The notes under the pieces were generated by a model. It saw only the letters and a program-made list of their open reading frames with translations, did no database searches and was not told the DNA's origin. A stretch of DNA of 64,000 nt from positions 62,001 through 126,000 of the forward strand of contig NZ_JAKGBW010000009.1 of the NCBI RefSeq assembly GCF_021556485.1. Direction: 5' to 3'. This stretch comes from Oceanobacillus alkalisoli. GTDB taxonomy: Bacteria; Bacillota; Bacilli; Bacillales; Amphibacillaceae. A program made the translations under genes and the position numbers. Below, piece by piece: positions 36,254 to 44,356 of this stretch (position 1 is its first letter; each line of letters starts with the position of its first letter).

Positions 36254-37381
36254 TTATCCGACATAAACTCTTGGGACGCGTTTTCCAATAAGACAAATGA
36301 TTTCGTAGTGGATCGTTTGCAGTTGTTCCGCTATTTCGTCGAGGGAGATATAACCTTTCTTTTCCTCACCGAATATCGTGATGATATCATCATCTTGCAT
36401 TTCATCGATGTCTGTTACGTCAATCATTGTCTGATCCATACAAATTCTTCCCACAATCGGTGCTCGCTCACCATTTATCGTGACCTTGCCACAATTAGAC
36501 AGGCGACGCGAAAGACCGTCCGCATATCCGACTGAAAGAGTAGCTATTCGCGAATTTCTCTCTGTTTGATAGGTACATCCATAACTGATTGGCTCTCCTG
36601 CCGCCACTTCCTTAATCAGCACCGCTTTTGTCTGGAAGGTCATTGCTTGGGTCAAGCTAATCATCTTTTTCATATATCTTGCTGGGTAAAGGCCATACAT
36701 GCTGATCCCGACCCGGCACATATCCAGGTGCATCTCTGGAAAATTAATTGTTGCTGCGCTATTACAACAATGCTTCAATGGCACGGAAAAACCATTCTCA
36801 GCCAAATAATCCGTTACTTCGAGAAAACGTGAAAATTGCATCCGTGTATATGTATCATCCGCATTGTCCGCATCTGCAAAATGGGTGTAAATCCCTTCAA
36901 CTTCAATTCGTTTACCTTCTATGCTCTTAAGTAACTCAAGTGCTTTTTCTTTTGATTGAACGCCAACTCTTCCCATACCTGTATCTATTTTCAAGTGGAT
37001 TTTAGCCGTTTGCTTTAATTCATCACAAGCGGTGATGAGGGCATCCAGCACATCTTCGCTATAAACAGTAAGTGTGATTCCATTTATAATCGCTTCTTTT
37101 ACAACTTCGGGTTTCGTGAAGCCAAGCACTAGAATCGGAGCGTCAATCCCCGCCCGCCGAAGTTCAATCGCTTCATCGATCAAGGCGACACCTAAACCAT
37201 CAGCTCCAGCCGCCAAGGCAGCCCTTCCGACTTCTGCCGCTCCGTGACCGTAGCCATCCGCTTTTACAACTGCGAGCAGTTTACTATTTTTATTCATATA
37301 TTGTTTAAAGGCTTGCGTATTCCCCCGGATTGCAGCTAAAGAAACTTCAACCCATGTATCCCGGTAACTTAATCGTTTCAT
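36254..37381 (-). CDS. alr: Alanine racemase
   Basis: A 375-residue PLP enzyme that interconverts L- and D-alanine for peptidoglycan. The PLP lysine is in LLAVVKADGYGHG. The second catalytic base, a tyrosine, lies in EPISYGCTYQTER, and VGRICMDQTMIDVTD is typical. Length fits (370-390). It is monocistronic, unlike copies near acpS or ndoA. Many bacilli have two alanine racemases, so whether this is the biosynthetic or the sporulation copy is open. Confidence 0.94.
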   Translation of the reverse strand: MKRLSYRDTWVEVSLAAIRGNTQAFKQYMNKNSKLLAVVKADGYGHGAAEVGRAALAAGADGLGVALIDEAIELRRAGIDAPILVLGFTKPEVVKEAIINGITLTVYSEDVLDALITACDELKQTAKIHLKIDTGMGRVGVQSKEKALELLKSIEGKRIEVEGIYTHFADADNADDTYTRMQFSRFLEVTDYLAENGFSVPLKHCCNSAATINFPEMHLDMCRVGISMYGLYPARYMKKMISLTQAMTFQTKAVLIKEVAAGEPISYGCTYQTERNSRIATLSVGYADGLSRRLSNCGKVTINGERAPIVGRICMDQTMIDVTDIDEMQDDDIITIFGEEKKGYISLDEIAEQLQTIHYEIICLIGKRVPRVYVG

Positions 37382-37450
37382 CCGATAAACTCCTCTGTTC
37401 TATCATTACTTTATATTTTAACATTTCTTAATAGCCTCTGGGTAGGGCAT

Positions 37451-37470
37451 ATTGTTCCAATTGGAACAAT
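37451..37470. promoter_or_regulatory. Perfect 20-bp palindrome (candidate operator)
   Basis: ATTGTTCCAATTGGAACAAT is a perfect inverted repeat in the space between alr (minus) and the 14-codon frame at 37499 (plus). TATACGTAT follows closely and could be a -10 region. The binding factor is unknown to me. Confidence 0.55.
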
Positions 37471-37498
37471 ATATACGTATGAAGGAGTTGAATTAAAA

Positions 37499-37543
37499 AT
37501 GAGGAAGTTTTTTGAAAAATATGTTAAAGATGCTTCTTGTTAG
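37499..37543 (+). CDS. Candidate 14-residue peptide
   Basis: ATG at 37499 follows GAAGGAG by about 11 bp and opens MRKFFEKYVKDASC, ending in TAG. It is basic, amphipathic and ends in cysteine. It may be a regulatory leader or the remnant of a gene lost from this gap. I do not recognise it. Confidence 0.25.
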   Translation: MRKFFEKYVKDASC

Positions 37544-37640
37544 GTAGAGTATCGTAACTCAGCATTTCCGCCTATTTCTATATTCCTGGAATTCGGATTA
37601 ACGATCGAAAGGGATTCAAAAAATAAAGGAGTGGATAACG

Positions 37641-38024
37641 TTGGGTGCAAAGTGGATAAAAATCGCAGTTCTTTATTTCATTATCGGGATTGGCTTCGGG
37701 CTATTCATGCATTACACGATCCAGCTTCAATGGGGAGCGACGCATGCTCATATTAATGTTGTCGGTTGGCTGTCTACTGGTCTAATCGGCGTCATTTATT
37801 CCATTTATCCAAGAGCAGGAAATAGTCCACTTGGTAAGTTACACTTTTGGCTTCATCAGATTGGCCTACCTTTCCTTTTTATCGGAATGATGATGATTTA
37901 TTTTAATGTACCACCAGTTGTGCTTGAAATTTTTGTCTCAGGCGGCGGGATTGCATTTCTATTATCTGTTATTTTGTTTGTTCTTAATGTATTTCAGAAT
38001 GTACACGAGGCTGATAACAAGTAG
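37641..38024 (+). CDS. Small membrane protein resembling part of cytochrome c oxidase subunit I
   Basis: A 127-residue protein with four predicted helices. GFGLFMHYTIQLQWGATHAH and INVVGWLSTGLIGVIYSIYP recall the haem-copper oxidase subunit I region with a haem-ligand histidine pair followed by a glycine-tryptophan. Stand-alone proteins of this type occur in bacilli. The TTG at 37641 follows AAAGGAG (37626-37632) by 9 bp. Four histidines (H25, H34, H36 and one near residue 74) could bind haem or metal. Its partner, if any, is not in the window. Confidence 0.7.
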   Translation: MGAKWIKIAVLYFIIGIGFGLFMHYTIQLQWGATHAHINVVGWLSTGLIGVIYSIYPRAGNSPLGKLHFWLHQIGLPFLFIGMMMIYFNVPPVVLEIFVSGGGIAFLLSVILFVLNVFQNVHEADNK

Positions 38025-38131
38025 CCGATTAAAGACATGACTCCCTTTCGATTAGAATAAAGGCGTGATTGGTTGTTTCGAGTTAGTAACCTGAGGTGCC
38101 CACATATTTTCAGCAAATAGGCTGCTGCAAT

Positions 38132-38170
38132 AAAAAAAGTAAACCCTGAAGCCCGGGCTTACCTTTTTTT
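38132..38170 (-). terminator. Terminator between the oxidase-like gene and the small unknown gene
   Basis: GTAAACCC and GGGCTTAC pair with one mismatch, flanked by A7 on the left and T7 on the right, so it could act on both strands. It overlaps the stop codon at 38159. Confidence 0.75.
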
Positions 38171-38446
38171 ATATGTTTTAAAAACTTCAATAAATTGTTC
38201 TGGAGAGCTTTTAATCATATAGGAGAATACACCTTTATTCGTATGTACATATAGCAGCCCACCTTGTGTTCCGAGCATCCGGTAGGACAGATCATGAATG
38301 GTATCTATCAAAAATTCACGATGTCTCGTCACCAATCGATCCTCATATAAATACATCATACGTTGTTCTTCCGTATTTGTCTGACTGATGGAATCGACGG
38401 TGCGAACAACTTTCACATACGATTGTTCTGCCAGCAATTGTGTCAT
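38159..38446 (-). CDS. Unknown 95-residue protein downstream of the Spx paralogue
   Basis: I do not recognise this family. The sequence alternates short hydrophobic strands with charged turns (RMMYLYEDRLVTRHREFLID, GGLLYVHTNKGVFSYMIKS) and ends in a helix, which resembles a small PH-like beta-sandwich, a guess from pattern only. It starts 3 bp after the stop of the Spx-like gene, so the two are co-transcribed and probably translationally coupled. It has no signal peptide or membrane segment. Confidence 0.7.
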   Translation of the reverse strand: MTQLLAEQSYVKVVRTVDSISQTNTEEQRMMYLYEDRLVTRHREFLIDTIHDLSYRMLGTQGGLLYVHTNKGVFSYMIKSSPEQFIEVFKTYKKR

Positions 38447-38449
38447 AAA

Positions 38450-38860
38450 TTATCCTTCAGCAAGTCGCATATGATTAAGTCTCCATTGCAACCATTGGTA
38501 CTCACGTGTTTTCCTCGGTAAAAATTGGCGAATATCGTCCTCATGGTACCCTACTTGCAATCGCTTCTCATCGACCATAATTGGGCTGCGCAGCAAACGA
38601 GGATGCTTGTGAATCAGCTCCAACAGTTCTTGAAGTGGTAATGCCTCAATGTCCAGATCAAGATCTTTATAAATCTTGGATCGGGTTGAAATAATTTCAT
38701 CCGTACCGTCAACCGTCATACGTAAGATGCCTTGAAGTTCCGATACTGTCAGCGGGTGTTTCAAAATGTTCCGCTCTACGTAATGGATGTCTTGCTTCGT
38801 AAACCATTGTTTCGCTTTCCTTGTCGATGAACATGCAGCTCCATATATTATCACTGTCAT
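38450..38860 (-). CDS. Spx/ArsC-family regulator with a single active-site cysteine
   Basis: A 136-residue Spx paralogue. Spx proteins bind the alpha C-terminal domain of RNA polymerase and redirect transcription in stress. TVDGTDEIISTRSKIYKDLD, LLRSPIMVDEKRLQVGYHED and DIRQFLPRKTREYQ are close to Spx. The redox switch CxxC is altered: the N-terminal YGAACSSTRKAK has Cys10 but Thr13 where the second cysteine should be. It lies 41 bp downstream of a TetR gene and 3 bp upstream of a small unknown gene on the same strand. Length fits Spx (131). It is not the housekeeping spx. Confidence 0.88.
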   Translation of the reverse strand: MTVIIYGAACSSTRKAKQWFTKQDIHYVERNILKHPLTVSELQGILRMTVDGTDEIISTRSKIYKDLDLDIEALPLQELLELIHKHPRLLRSPIMVDEKRLQVGYHEDDIRQFLPRKTREYQWLQWRLNHMRLAEG

Positions 38861-38901
38861 ATATCATACCCCATTTCAATTTGGTTAATTTATTGATACG
38901 T

Positions 38902-39513
38902 TTATCTTGCTATGCCTTTTTTCAATAAGCTCATTTCTACTTTGAAGCTTTCAATTGCCTCCTCGTCGGATAGCTCTTTCGTAAACTTTTCGACAAAATT
39001 GCGAAATGCAACGGCCGATATAATATGAATGACATGGGTTAATTCGCTGTCTGATTCGATATTTAAAAGCTCTCTATTTATTAGTTTTGTAATTTTTTCC
39101 ATGCCATCTTTTTTCAGATTGCTTTCAATTATCTCATTGAAAATGGTTTCAATCTGATGTGTTACGTTAAGAAGAGCGTTCCGGAAAAAGTTATACTCCT
39201 TTTGATCAGGTAATTCAATAAGCAAATCGTAGTAAAAAGCGGTAATTGCTTCGAATAAGTCTCCCTGATGTGTTTGCAGTTGTTGAATGAACTGTTTGTT
39301 TCTACGGTTTGCCTGTTCTTGGAGAATATAATAATATGCGTCTTCTTTATCTTTAAAATACTGATAAAAGCTTCCCCGGGATATCTCTGCTGTCTTTACG
39401 ATATTTGCGATGGAGGCTTCGAATAGAGGAACTCTGGAAAATTCCATTTCCATTGCCTTAATTAAGGATTGACGCTTTTTCTCTGGCAGATTAAAAAATG
39501 TTGCTTTGGGCAT
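38902..39513 (-). CDS. TetR/AcrR-family transcriptional regulator
   Basis: A 203-residue regulator. The N-terminal helix-turn-helix is seen in FEASIANIVKTAEISRGSFYQYFKDKEDAYYY. The ligand-binding C-terminal part is helical with no family I can name. Two identical 15-bp palindromes lie just upstream and probably bind it. In this operon it precedes an Spx paralogue and a small gene; no transporter is next to it, and 2 kb of repeats lie beyond its promoter. Confidence 0.9.
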   Translation of the reverse strand: MPKATFFNLPEKKRQSLIKAMEMEFSRVPLFEASIANIVKTAEISRGSFYQYFKDKEDAYYYILQEQANRRNKQFIQQLQTHQGDLFEAITAFYYDLLIELPDQKEYNFFRNALLNVTHQIETIFNEIIESNLKKDGMEKITKLINRELLNIESDSELTHVIHIISAVAFRNFVEKFTKELSDEEAIESFKVEMSLLKKGIAR

Positions 39514-39539
39514 TCCTGTACCTCCATTTCCACCAGATC

Positions 39540-39588
39540 ATGACACGGTGTCATCTTTATAATTTTATGATAGATGACACGGTGTCAT
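39540..39588. promoter_or_regulatory. Twin palindromic operators upstream of the TetR gene
   Basis: ATGACACGGTGTCAT occurs twice without change, at 39540-39554 and 39574-39588 (34-bp spacing), 27 bp and more ahead of the TetR start. The symmetry and position fit autoregulation of the TetR-Spx operon. Confidence 0.85.
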
Positions 39589-39756
39589 TTGTCAACGCAA
39601 TATGGGGGTTTCCTAACTTTTTACTTATTTATTCCACAATTGCCTCATAGAATCATTATTACCTTAATTCGCTGTAGCAAAACTCCTACTTTCTTCCTGA
39701 AAACCGTATTTTTTGAAGTATGTACTTTAAAATGAAGGCCTTTTCAAATTGATTTG

Positions 39757-40272
39757 ATGACTACTTTCATACAACGTAAGTGCCCGAAACTCTCTACTGG
39801 AGGTCCGCAGTCCAGACACCTCTCGCACCTGCTGAGCGGCCGGCAAGCCTCCCCGCGCTGAGCCACTAAGGGGTCTCGCCAGGCCTATCCTCCCGCAGGA
39901 GTCTCGAGGTGTCTGGACTGCTCCCAGGAAAGGCCATATTTTGATCACTGTTTATTATTCCAAGATTATTATTTTTACCGTGATACGGCACTGGAATAAA
40001 TGCTATTTATAATAATCCTCTTTCCAGCTCAGTTGCCCGGGGGACGGTGACTCCTACCGGAAAAGCACGTGTCCAGACCTGAGCAGGAAGTGTACTTCTT
40101 CCGAGGCAGACTAAGAACGCCACGTCCTGTGGAAACGCCTGCATTAGCACGTCCTTTGCGTCGAGGCTGAGGCCGTGCCCTTAGGATGCGCATCCGTCCC
40201 CCGGGCAACTGAACGCCGACTAGAAAACCTACCAAGAGAACGTGCAAATCACTTACGCTGAATGAGAGTAAA
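39757..40272. repeat. Family A mosaic repeat, copy 2, with an embedded C module
   Basis: Ends GACTACTTTCATACAACGTAAG and CTTACGCTGAATGAGAGTA are imperfect inverted copies. Internal pairs as in copy 1 are present: CAGTCCAGACACCTC / GAGGTGTCTGGACTG and GCTCAGTTGCCCGG / CCCCCGGGCAACTGAAC. Between the latter is GCACGTCCTTTGCGTCG, a module of family C. It is the first part of a 2-kb gene-poor stretch (39514-41506). Confidence 0.75.
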
Positions 40273-40511
40273 AGTATTAAGTGGTTACGTTAGTTTTTGA
40301 GACGGGGATATTGGGAAATCAGAGCGGATTTCTAAAGTATCTAGAACCATTGTGAATAGGTAGTTTCACTAATTGTATCAAGAGATAGTTACCTATTTTA
40401 GAAGGCGAAAATTGATCTTACAGGTTAATTTTTATGTGTAAGTAATGATAGGGCTGCGACATGGTCTTTCCTGGCCTATGATGAATACGCCAGGAATGAC
40501 TCGCTTTTGAT

Positions 40512-40592
40512 TTAGGATCTTCTAGTTGACTGACGCAAGATGAAGACAATGAGGCCGAGGAATAAGACAGGTAGGATAATACTGAATATCAT
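40512..40592 (-). CDS. Small single-pass membrane peptide (26 residues), hypothetical
   Basis: GAAAGGAAGTG lies 5 bp before an ATG (40590-40592) that opens MIFSIILPVLFLGLIVFILR and ends QSTRRS. The pattern is one hydrophobic helix then a basic cytoplasmic end. A hairpin (40468-40475 with 40489-40496) follows downstream. It is the only coding candidate in the repeat-rich stretch 39514-41506. I do not recognise it. Confidence 0.4.
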   Translation of the reverse strand: MIFSIILPVLFLGLIVFILRQSTRRS

Positions 40593-40671
40593 GAAATCAC
40601 TTCCTTTCAGATACTTTCAATCGACTGGGAAAAACAGTCTACCCGTCTGGAGGTAATTTCTAACATAGATT

Positions 40672-40781
40672 AATGAATTTCATAATACGTATTTAATGCA
40701 TCACCATATGTAGTTGAGTTGGTTCGTTCCCAACTACATATGGTGATGGAAAAGCCGACTTTGGTAATTATGAAATTCATT
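40672..40781 (+). repeat. Family B hairpin element, copy 5 (110 bp)
   Basis: Ends AATGAATTTCATAAT and ATTATGAAATTCATT are intact. One CACCAT unit before the left hairpin arm is deleted relative to other copies. Confidence 0.85.
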
Positions 40782-40920
40782 CAGATGGTAAGTTATTTAC
40801 TGTAATTTTTGGGTTTCCTTCCATCATATCAAAAAAGTGATATAATTGCAAGTTAAAGTTTCAGTAGATAACCCAACTTTAACAGCCTGGAATAACTAAA
40901 CGCTCCGTTCCAAGGCTACT

Positions 40921-41380
40921 GATTGCTTTCATACAGCATAAGTGTTTTGGCTCGTTCACTTATTCAGAGCACCAATCGCCGTTCAGTTGCCCGGGGGACG
41001 GATGCGCATCCTAAGGGCACGGCTTCAGCCTCCTCGGAAGAAGTACACTTCCTGCTCAGGTCTGGACACGTGCTTTTCTGGTAAGAGTCACCGTCCCCCG
41101 GGCAACTGAGCTGGTTAGATGATTCTCTGAATAGAAATTGTTCCGTCACGATAAGGATTAAACTCCTGGAATATTAAACAGTGTTCAAAATTTTTCCTTT
41201 CCTGGTAGCAGTCCAGATACCTCGAGACTCCTGCGGGAGGATAGGCTTGGTGAGACCCCGCAGCGGGCTTGCCCGCGAGGAGGCTCACCAGCCGCTCAGC
41301 AGGTGCGAGAGGTGTCTGGACTGCGGACCTCCAGTAGGAAGTTTCGGGGTTTGGCGCACTTACGCTGTATGAAAGCAATC
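40921..41380. repeat. Family A mosaic repeat, copy 3
   Basis: Left end GATTGCTTTCATACAGCATAAG is the inverse of the right end CTTACGCTGTATGAAAGCAATC (one mismatch). Internal inverted pairs as in the other copies. The inner module GACCCCGCAGCGGGCTTGCC is longer than in copy 1, explaining the size differences. Confidence 0.8.
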
Positions 41381-41463
41381 CGCTGGTCATTTCATATCTA
41401 GCCCAAGTACGAGTGCTTGATAGGGCTAAATTGCTATTTTTTTACGAAAATCGAGTAGATAAA

Positions 41464-41502
41464 AAATGGCACCTTTCCAGATATATGGAAAAGCACCATT
41501 AA
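41464..41502 (-). terminator. Terminator of htpG
   Basis: AATGGCACCTTTCCA and TGGAAAAGCACCATT pair imperfectly just after the stop codon, with a T-rich run on the minus strand. Confidence 0.7.
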
Positions 41503-41506
41503 AATA

Positions 41507-43390
41507 TTAAAGCATCACTTTACACATATCATTCGTGAAAGCAACTGGGTCTTCAATTGGTAAGCCTTCGATTAGTAATGCTTGATTATATAATAGATTT
41601 GTATAAAGTTTCAATTGCTCGTCGCCTTGCTCTTTCGCTCTCTCCAATGCATTCATGATCTCATGATCCACATTAATTTCCAATACTTTATCTGCCTTAA
41701 TTTGCTGGTCATCCGGCATGGAATTAATGATTTTTTCCATCTCAATTGAAATATCGCCATCTGCCGTGAGCACAACCGGATGGGATTTCAGACGTTTTGA
41801 AGCCCGGACATCTGTAATTTTATCTCCTAACATCTCTTTCATTTTCGTAAACAGGTCTTCGTGTTCCTTCGCTGTTTCTTTCTCCTCTTCCTTCTCTTGC
41901 TCATCTTGTTCAATGCCGAGGTCACCACTGGAGACGTTTCGGAATTCCTTCTCTTTATAGCTCATGAGCATGCGGATTGCGAACTCATCAATTTCGTCCG
42001 TGAAATATAGAATTTCATATCCTTTGTCTTTTACAAGTTCCGTTTGTGGAAGCTTATCCACGCGGTCAACGCTATCCCCTTGTGCATAGTAGATATACTT
42101 CTGCTCTTCTGGCATGCGCTCCACATATTCATCCAACGTAACCAATTTCTTTTCTTTCGATGAATAGAATAATAATAAATCTTGCAGCACTTCTTTATGC
42201 TGGCCGAAATCACTGTAAACCCCGAATTTCAATTGTTGACCAAAGGACTGATAGAAGCGTTCATAGGCTTCCCGGTCATTATTCAGTACTTGTTTCAGTT
42301 GCTGTTTGATTCGTTTATTAATGTTTTTCGCGATTGTTTTTAACTGACGGTCATGCTGAAGCATTTCCCGTGAAATATTTAGAGAAAGATCCTCGGAATC
42401 TACTAATCCTTTTACAAAACTGAAATAGTCCGGCAGCAGCTCTGGACTTTTCTCCATAATAAGAACCCCATTTGAATAAAGCTCCAGGCCTTTTTCAAAT
42501 TCCTTCGTGTAATAATTATATGGGGCGCTCTCCGGGATATAAAGAATCGCGTCATACCGAACCGCACCATCAACGGATAGATGGAGATGTTTTAACGGTT
42601 TATCAAAGCCATAATGCTTCTCTTGGTAGAAGTTTTCATAATCTTCATCGGTAAGTTCATTCTTATTCTTCTTCCAGATTGGAATCATCGTATTCAAGGT
42701 TTCTTCCGTAGAAACATTCTCATATTCGTCTTCCGTACCTTCTTTTAACTTACTTTCCGTCACGTCCATTTTAATTGGATAGCGGATAAAGTCGGAGTAT
42801 TTCTTCACAATTTGCTTGAGTCGATATTCTTCTAGGAATTCATCGTAATTCTCTTCTTCTTCATTTTCTTTGATTGTGAGAATAATCTTCGTACCGACTT
42901 CAGCTTTTTCTGCCGGTTCAATCGTGTAGCCTTCTGGTCCTGTTGACTCCCATTTATAAGCTTCTTCACTATCAACAGAACGACTGATGACAGTTACTTT
43001 TTCCGCAACCATGAAGGCCGCATAGAAGCCGACACCGAATTGTCCAATAATGTCATGGCCATCTTTAATTTCATTCTCTTGCTTAAATTGATGGGATCCG
43101 CTTTTCGCGATAATGCCAAGGTTGTTCTCCATCTCTTCTTTTGTCATTCCGATACCCGTGTCGGTTACGGTTAATGTTCGTGTATCTTTGTTCGGGTCAA
43201 GCTTGATGAAGTAACTGTCTTGATCAAACGTGAGCTTGTCATCTGTAAGTGCCCGGTAGTATAGTTTGTCGATTGCATCGCTCGCATTGGAAATTAACTC
43301 TCTCAGGAAAATTTCCCGTTGTGAATAGATCGAGTTGATCACCATATCTAATAGTTTCTTGGATTCCGCTTGAAATTCTCTTCTTTCCAT
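41507..43390 (-). CDS. htpG: Molecular chaperone HtpG (Hsp90)
   Basis: A 627-residue Hsp90. The GHKL ATPase domain shows [31 protein letters not shown] and [17 protein letters not shown]. The middle domain contains the catalytic-loop arginine ([10 protein letters not shown]). The C-terminal dimer domain follows a charged [14 protein letters not shown] linker. Length agrees with bacterial HtpG (about 625). GAGGAGAGAGA precedes the ATG. It is monocistronic and divergent from a sirtuin gene. No CIRCE or CtsR box was recognised upstream. Confidence 0.96.
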   Translation of the reverse strand: MERREFQAESKKLLDMVINSIYSQREIFLRELISNASDAIDKLYYRALTDDKLTFDQDSYFIKLDPNKDTRTLTVTDTGIGMTKEEMENNLGIIAKSGSHQFKQENEIKDGHDIIGQFGVGFYAAFMVAEKVTVISRSVDSEEAYKWESTGPEGYTIEPAEKAEVGTKIILTIKENEEEENYDEFLEEYRLKQIVKKYSDFIRYPIKMDVTESKLKEGTEDEYENVSTEETLNTMIPIWKKNKNELTDEDYENFYQEKHYGFDKPLKHLHLSVDGAVRYDAILYIPESAPYNYYTKEFEKGLELYSNGVLIMEKSPELLPDYFSFVKGLVDSEDLSLNISREMLQHDRQLKTIAKNINKRIKQQLKQVLNNDREAYERFYQSFGQQLKFGVYSDFGQHKEVLQDLLLFYSSKEKKLVTLDEYVERMPEEQKYIYYAQGDSVDRVDKLPQTELVKDKGYEILYFTDEIDEFAIRMLMSYKEKEFRNVSSGDLGIEQDEQEKEEEKETAKEHEDLFTKMKEMLGDKITDVRASKRLKSHPVVLTADGDISIEMEKIINSMPDDQQIKADKVLEINVDHEIMNALERAKEQGDEQLKLYTNLLYNQALLIEGLPIEDPVAFTNDMCKVML

Positions 43391-43545
43391 AATCTCTCTC
43401 CTCTTTCGTTATAAGTATGTAAACTCGCACGTACTAATCCACCTAATTAAATACCATATCCTTTCTATGAAGTCAATCAACTTGGGTCTCCCTGCAAGCT
43501 TCCTGAATTCACGGTATACTGGGGATATCAAGAAGGAGGAATGAC

Positions 43546-44259
43546 ATGCTTAAAAATTGGTTGGAGCAGTCTGATTATACGGTCGTATTCACCGGAGCAG
43601 GGATGTCGACAGAAAGTGGCCTCCCGGATTTTCGGTCGGCAAATACAGGATTATGGACGAAAAAAGACCCCGCGCAGCTTGCAAGTACTGATGCACTCAA
43701 TCATAATGTGGAAGAATTTATTGCATTTTATCGGGAGCGTGTCCTCGGTGTGAAGGAATACGGTCCCCATAAAGGACATTCAATCCTTGCAAACTGGGAA
43801 CAGTCCGGCAAAGTAAAATCGATTATTACACAAAATGTCGATGGGTTTCATCAGCTTGCAGGCAGTAAGCAAGTTGCAGAACTTCATGGTACATTGCAAA
43901 AATTACATTGCGAATCATGCGGGCGCCAGTATGGTAGTGAGAATTATGTAAAAGAGGCGTTTTACTGCGAGGAATGTAACGGTGTGTTGCGACCTTCGAT
44001 TGTTTTATTTGGAGAAAGCTTGCCAGTCGATGCGTTTGAATTTGCACTCCGGGAGACGGAGAAGGCAGATTTATTCATTGTGTTCGGCTCTTCGCTTACT
44101 GTCACACCGGCAAACCAATTCCCCATGCTTGCAAAAGAAAACGGCGCGAAATTGGTTATTGTGAATGCGGAAGATACACCGCTTGATGGGTCTGCAGATT
44201 TAGTTATCCAAGATAAGAAAATTGGTGTACTTTTGCAAGAACTGGATGAGAATCTATAA
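43546..44259 (+). CDS. NAD-dependent protein deacylase (sirtuin, CobB/SrtN type)
   Basis: A 237-residue Sir2 protein that removes acetyl groups from lysine using NAD. GAGMSTESGLPDFRS is the NAD-binding motif, IITQNVDGFHQLAG follows, and AELHGTLQKLHC includes the catalytic histidine. The zinc site is CESC near residue 126 and CEEC near 144. FGSSLTVTPANQFP is typical. It lacks the tyrosine-arginine desuccinylase pair as far as I can judge, so deacetylation is likely. ATG 43546 has GGAGG upstream. It ends in a strong terminator. Confidence 0.93.
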   Translation: MLKNWLEQSDYTVVFTGAGMSTESGLPDFRSANTGLWTKKDPAQLASTDALNHNVEEFIAFYRERVLGVKEYGPHKGHSILANWEQSGKVKSIITQNVDGFHQLAGSKQVAELHGTLQKLHCESCGRQYGSENYVKEAFYCEECNGVLRPSIVLFGESLPVDAFEFALRETEKADLFIVFGSSLTVTPANQFPMLAKENGAKLVIVNAEDTPLDGSADLVIQDKKIGVLLQELDENL

Positions 44260-44270
44260 GAAAAAAAAAC

Positions 44271-44311
44271 AGACGCGGTATCCACTAATGAGAGTAGATA
44301 CCGCGTCTTTC
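44271..44311 (+). terminator. Terminator of the sirtuin gene
   Basis: AGACGCGGTATC and GATACCGCGTCT pair perfectly over 12 bp followed by TTTC; A-rich on the left, so it may serve adhE too. Confidence 0.85.
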
Positions 44312-44356
44312 AATTCTATTTACTGGCTTTTTTCCCAACCTCTTCTCCTTTACGGC

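Noticed and set aside
41115-41390. 91-codon frame in copy 3 of the family A repeat
   Set aside because: Repeat sequence with odd composition and no start signal; a by-product of the palindromes.
39514-41506. Tandem array of repeats as a CRISPR locus
   Set aside because: The repeats are long, palindromic and irregular in spacing, with no short unit-spacer pattern and no cas genes.
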